From NCBI GenBank assembly GCA_022059125.1, contig JAEUWY010000001.1, positions 3,286,001 to 3,350,000 on the forward strand: DNA of 64,000 nucleotides, read 5' to 3'. Shown in pieces: positions 59,301 through 64,000 of this stretch; the stretch's first letter is position 1, and every line of letters starts with the position of its first letter. A model generated the notes under the pieces. The model searched no databases, was not told the origin of the DNA, and saw nothing but the letters and a program-made list of their open reading frames with translations. A program made the translations under genes and the position numbers. This DNA comes from Corynespora cassiicola (taxonomy: Eukaryota > Ascomycota > Dothideomycetes > Pleosporales > Corynesporascaceae).

Positions 59301-61231
59301 TCTTGATAAGCTATCATGACTATTTCGAAAAGAGCGAGGAAGACGAGTTAGTTAAGGCATTTCTTCATGGCATCAGCTACTGGGATCGGACATCCAAGTG
59401 GTGCATTCATGCACTCTCAGTCTGCTGTCACGAATTGCCGCTCTCCGTCAGCAAGTCGCTGGACAATATCGTCCAAAAGATGACTCAAATCATCACCAAG
59501 CCTGCTACGGCCATTCACATCCTGGATTTTCTAACTTCACTGGCGCGTATGCCCGAATTATATAAAAATTTCCGCGAGGAAGAATTCAAAATGGTGTTCG
59601 GCGTTAGTTTCCGCTACCTTCAGCATATACGAGACCAGCGGGATCGTGCAGCACTCAGCAGTCAGATAGGCCATCGTTCTTTGCGTCACAGTGGCCCGTC
59701 CCGCGATTTCACATCATCCCCTGATGCGTCGGCGAAGAGGCAGAAATCTTCAGTTGACGACTTGCCTCATTACTTGTACTCTCTTGCATATCACGTCATT
59801 ACGTTCTGGTTCATGGGCTTGAAGATGGAGGACCGCCCCAAACAGATCCCATGGATTACAAAGAACCTCATCTATACGGATCCGAGTGGAAAAGAGGTCA
59901 TTGAAGAGCAAGGCCAGGTCATTCTCGATATTATGAATATGGTTGCCTATTCCGACCGCGACGAAACCCTTAGGGATCCAAATTTCTCGAAACCTGGAGA
60001 CGGCGAAGTGTGGAAGAAGACCTGGATTGTAGGACACAGCCTTTTGACAATAGAGACTGCTGCCCGAACAGGTGTTTCACTCATAACTACACGGCGGCCC
60101 TGCGGGACACGATACGCCGTTCATCGCCCTCTACTTGCTGACCCGCCCAGCCATCAGGTTCCGCTGACAGTCGGACTTGCTTCCGAAGCGTTCTACAGTT
60201 CTTCCTACGTTGGAATTTTGCCTGATGATATTCTCCAAACCTATTACGCTCCGTTGAATCTGGCTGATCCTCCCATTCCCTTGCCTGAAGATGACATGAC
60301 ACGCCGGGCCATTTCTTCATTCGACCGCATTTCAACTGTCGACAGCTACAAAGTTGGCGTCATCTACATTGGCGAAGGTCAGAAAGATGAGAGGGAGATT
60401 TTGATGAATGACATTGGATCTGCCGCCTACACATCGTTCTTGAGCGACTTGGGCACCCTGATGCGACTCAAGGGCGCAAAATTCAACACGGGCGGTCTAG
60501 ACACTCGCGACGACATGGATGGCGAGTTCACCTATGCCTGGCGCGACCGTTGCATCGAGCTGGTCTTCCACATTACGACCATGATGCCCACCAACCCCGA
60601 CGATGACATGACCTACCCTAATAAAAAGCGCCACATTGGCAATGATTTTGTAAATATTATTTTCAACGACTCCGGCCTGCCCTACGACTTTGATACCTTC
60701 CCTTCGGCCTTTAATTACGTCCACATCGTCATCGCGCCTGAGTCCCGCGCCTCGTTCGTCGACCGCCGCCTGGACACGGATCCTGACGGCAAGGACCGCT
60801 ACTACAAAGTGCAGGTCATCTCCAAGCCTGGCTTCCCGGACATTTCTCCCGCGGCCGAGACCAAGATCCTGTGCGGCAAGCACCTCGCGGCCTACTGCCG
60901 CCTCATGGCCATCAACGCCAGCGTCTTCTCGCAGGTCTGGTTCATTCGCGAGGGCGGCGAGTCCATTTCCTCGTGGCGCAACCGCCTGCGCGAGATCAAG
61001 CGGCTCCGCGAGCGCTATGGAGCTAATGATGGCGCAGCGCATGCTGCAGCGACGTCGCCATCCTCGCCAGTGGCGCATTCAGGCTTGGGGCTCGGGCTGG
61101 CGAGTCCGCCGGCCTCGAGGGATGCGAATGGGGCGGCGCCGTTTAAGAGGACGAGTGTGGCGACGTTTTTTAGTGAGGGGACGAATCGGAGTAGTTTTAC
61201 TACGAGTAGTTCGCATGATACGGCGGGGTAG
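56348..61231 (+). CDS. TSC2: Tuberin-like RapGAP-domain protein (TSC2)
   Basis: Two exons (56348-57836, 57891-61231) encode 1609 aa. The N-terminus is Ser/Pro-rich and likely disordered; residues about 85-1000 are helical tuberin-type repeats (for example NSHPDRAAAVQEICKILEEYP). The C-terminal part holds the Rap/Ran-GAP domain with RHIGNDFVNIIFNDSG, where Asn1414 is the expected asparagine thumb, followed by AFNYVHIVIAP and the closing LAAYCRLMAINASVF block. Tuberin with hamartin is the GAP for Rheb and restrains TORC1. The extreme C-terminus is low complexity. The 54-nt intron is clear and in phase. TSC1 is not in the window. Confidence 0.93.
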
Positions 61232-62267
61232 AGGTCTTGTGGGGTGTGGTTATTTGGTTTCTTGTCTTGGGCTTGCGGGGTGTGGTCGTAACATGCTACT
61301 AAGAGGGATGCTTGGATTATTACGCGTGCCCTGGATTCCAAAGGGCCTGTCTTTTGTCCCTGATTATGGCCCGCCTTGGGTCTACACTTTTTCCCTTCTT
61401 CATATTGTACACGGGGTTCCACTTGGAAACTTTTTTTTCCTTTCTCCTGGGTTTAGGGATTTTGCTTCTTCACCAAAAGTTTGGGAGGGGGATGGTATGA
61501 TGGGTAGGTCGGTGGTCTGTTTGTCTGTTTATCTTGCTTTCTCTCTTTTTCGAGGATTTGGCGGGTTTGTTTCGCATTGCTTGGTGTTATTTTATTTTTT
61601 GGGTGCGTGCATGGATGAAAGGATGCGGGAAGGGGGGGGACGGACAATAGCTTCTTTGTAGCATAGGCCTGTTTTTGGCTAAGAGGGCAGGAGAGTTTAC
61701 CCCTACTCTGAAAAGTTTTGCTTGTTTTTTTGGTTTACTTTATGGCCGCTTTGGCTCTTTTTTGTGGTTGGTGTGAAGGTTGGAAATGGGGGCTAGTGAT
61801 GTTGGCTCTTGGATTTGGGGTAGAAAGGTTCGGGATACATGTTAGATTGGGTATGGGCTGGGTAACAGCATATGTTTTATTGATTTATTACTTTATTTGT
61901 AATATATTCTAGCACTTTGCAGTGGATGTGGGTTCAATGTAGCATGTTAGATTTGATACTTGTATTCGTCGAAAACCCTCGTCTTATCCAGCCAAAAGAC
62001 CCTTCACACTGCATAAAATTATCTCAGATTAGGGTCCATAACATTGCAGAGTCGGAGCATGGGCACACTTATGTGTAAGCATGATGATAGACTTGATTTA
62101 GACTCTACAATTTTGCACAGGCGGGATATAGGTATAATCCTGTGTCGGCGCCATAAAGCACTTTACCTAGGATATTGTTTTCCAAAATCATAGTGTTTAT
62201 TCATACAGCACTCCTATAAAATTTCCTGAATCAGATCGTCTTACTACAGATTTCCTTGTAGATATCC
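61232..62267. other. Intergenic, T-rich downstream region of TSC2
   Basis: The first 700 bases after the TSC2 stop have long T runs on the plus strand, probably its 3' UTR and terminator. Apparent ORFs there are low-complexity. No other gene was seen. Confidence 0.55.
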
Positions 62268-63062
62268 TCACAGCCATTCACGCTCTATCCAATCCTCTTC
62301 TTTATGTGGCGTTTCAAGAATTTGTGGATTGAAATAAGCAAGACTAATGTCTCCGGAAGTCCAATCATGAGAACCGACAAATTCAGCCTCCAGTCCGCGA
62401 ACGAACATTTTTCGAAACTGAGGTCCATCCATGACATTCGAGCTACGACACACCCCCCAAGACGATTGCTGCCAGGAATGTGGCCGGGGTGACACAACCC
62501 AGACATTGAAATTATCAACGTGATTAAGAGTCGACAATGCAGCTCTCTCGACAAATTCCAAGACTTGTGGCTGAGAAATAATTTCCATGACCTGCCCGTG
62601 GTATACGAGGAGCCTGGCAAAGCTGTCAATGCTTGCCTTGGGAAATTCTCGTAGATAATGAACAAGTCTGCAGATGATCCTCAACGGGAAGATAAAACGC
62701 CCGAATTCTGAGAGACGTTTCGAACGAATTATGATCCGTGCCTTGGGTACCGACGCTGCGTTCATTGCGGTCTTCTTGACGATCGCTGCCGCCTCGTCAT
62801 TGATTTGACGGCATGTTGATAGTATTATGGTTGGTTGGATGAGAGATACCAGAGTCAAGGTTTCTCTATTGATATATTCGACTTTATAATGTTGGATTAT
62901 GTTTGGAATATTTTCATATACCATAAGGCGGAGCTCCTTTGGCAAGTCGAGGAATTTGAAAGACTTTTCTGTAGGCTCTTGCAAGGCCATGTTCTCGAAC
63001 GAGTGGTCGCCAATAAGGTGCTCAGTACTTGTGTCAGATAAATGCTCCTCCAATAGATCCAT
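62268..63062 (-). CDS. F-box-like fungal protein
   Basis: Single exon of 264 aa. Near residue 36 it has FKFLDLPKELRLMVYENIP, the F-box-like/2EXR motif that opens many expanded fungal families of unknown function. The rest is a mixed alpha/beta region with CRQINDEAA, also typical of these families (contact with a SKP1-type ligase is possible but unproven). No intron is needed. An ATG choice at 63062 gives an acidic 35-residue lead before the motif. Confidence 0.72.
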   Translation of the reverse strand: MDLLEEHLSDTSTEHLIGDHSFENMALQEPTEKSFKFLDLPKELRLMVYENIPNIIQHYKVEYINRETLTLVSLIQPTIILSTCRQINDEAAAIVKKTAMNAASVPKARIIIRSKRLSEFGRFIFPLRIICRLVHYLREFPKASIDSFARLLVYHGQVMEIISQPQVLEFVERAALSTLNHVDNFNVWVVSPRPHSWQQSSWGVCRSSNVMDGPQFRKMFVRGLEAEFVGSHDWTSGDISLAYFNPQILETPHKEEDWIEREWL

Positions 63063-63915
63063 GGCTTTTTCAACGGGCTGTTCTTAGCTGAGATGGGAAT
63101 TTCACCCTTGGTTCGACTGAGAGTGTATTGGTAGATGGCCGAACTTCTAAGGACGTGCCGGATGAAAGTTCAGGTCGTTCGGCTATGGTTACGTTGTTAA
63201 GTTGATATGGTATCGTAAGAACCCAATCAAAGTTGGTGCTAACTCATACACAGGTGATTGCTGTCCATACATCCGAAAGAAAAGCGGTGCCAAGCTTTGG
63301 AGACAGAGGTGCATATAGAGTGAATAAAAGGGATCTTCCATAGGGTCAATTAACATCATATTTACTTTAAACTTTTTTGGAAATCCCTTGTGCCAGAGGT
63401 TTTGAATGACTTTGAAACTATGGTTTGCAGTTTTTCTCCTAAGTTGCCCTCAAAGAAAACACAATATCGAGTATTACCCCCAGAGCTACTGGACGTGCTT
63501 CCAACGTGCGGCGAAGAAGCAATCATATTGAGCCAAACTGTGCTTTCTTGCGCGTTATGTTACTGAATGGTTCAATTATTGAGAGACATTTCATACGAGC
63601 TTTGATGATAGATCTCATATTAGAAAATTGCTAACAAGATGTTCCCCTAAGGACTACTCAAGTTAGTGGCATTTTTTAAGATTAGGTCAGCATTAAGATT
63701 ACGGTAATACACCTCTTTGGCATCGTAACCGCACGCGCATTCTAGATATGAAAATCCAATATCAATCTCATTGACTCCTTTCTATGAGGAAGACTCAGTC
63801 TGCCAATCATCTTTCAACACGAAAGCATGCATTTCGGAGAAGGCGGAGCCGAAGACACCGTTCTTGAATGTTATTATCATCAAGAAAATATTCTTCATTC
63901 AATTCTACATACGAC
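63063..63915. other. Intergenic
   Basis: AT-rich spacer upstream of two divergent genes (F-box-like on the minus strand, dehydrogenase on the plus strand). No feature beyond the presumed promoters. Confidence 0.5.
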
Positions 63916-64000
63916 ATGCAAGCTTCTAAACTTACTGCCGCGACTCTTTTCAGCGTCAATGGCATTGTTGCAGTGGTCACTGGTGGTGGTTCCGGTACAC
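63916..64000 (+). CDS. Short-chain dehydrogenase/reductase, N-terminal start only
   Basis: ATG 63916 starts a frame that stays open to the window edge (28 codons). After about 16 residues it reads GIVAVVTGGGSGT, the first beta strand and the TGxxxGxG cofactor loop of classical SDR enzymes (NAD(P)-binding Rossmann fold). The catalytic Tyr-x3-Lys and substrate region lie beyond the window. Confidence 0.75.
   Translation, partial: MQASKLTAATLFSVNGIVAVVTGGGSGT

Noticed and set aside
1..64000. CRISPR arrays, bacterial operons, insertion sequences, rRNA
   Set aside because: None expected in fungal nuclear DNA and none seen.

Overview
The window is nuclear DNA of a filamentous ascomycete (Pezizomycotina; Dothideomycetes-like architecture is a guess). 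The reasons are compact genes with one to nine introns, mostly 46-56 nt long with GTRNGT donors and short branch-to-acceptor distances, no operons, and fungal families such as PET100, FMP32, a PTH11-like membrane protein, a CmcJ-NvfI oxygenase and an NB-ARC/TPR NLR. I rebuilt the exon structures by hand. Every multi-exon model below stays in frame across all its junctions unless stated otherwise.

Layout. 1-5 kb: the 3' end of a phosphoserine aminotransferase (SER1) and a 700-aa seven-helix membrane protein. 5-26 kb: gene-poor accessory DNA, GC-rich with purine tracts to about 8.8 kb and AT-richer afterwards. It holds a C2H2 factor, a small rhodopsin/PTH11-like protein, an alpha/beta hydrolase facing a 3-beta-HSD-type dehydrogenase, and a dead dipeptidyl peptidase III (DPP III) gene. 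26-37 kb: a dense housekeeping block with LAA1/HEATR5, TACO1/YebC, PET100, ECI1-like isomerase and FMP32. 37-51 kb: a second accessory island with a decayed locus, two hairpins, a CmcJ-NvfI oxygenase, an open but divergent DPP III, an unknown single-helix protein and a nine-exon NLR. 51-62 kb: housekeeping again, with AlaX, CSE1 and TSC2. 62-64 kb: an F-box-like protein and the first codons of a short-chain dehydrogenase.

Themes. Mitochondrial functions (TACO1, PET100, FMP32), vesicle and nuclear transport (LAA1, CSE1) and TOR control (TSC2) lie in conserved blocks, with divergent pairs sharing short promoters (LAA1/TACO1, CSE1/TSC2). The islands between them carry innate-immunity-like and metabolic genes. 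Two points stand out most. There are two DPP III paralogues about 16.5 kb apart in opposite orientation, one dead and one open. Next to them is an NLR with an unusual N-terminal helical domain, paired head to tail with a tail-anchored-looking protein.
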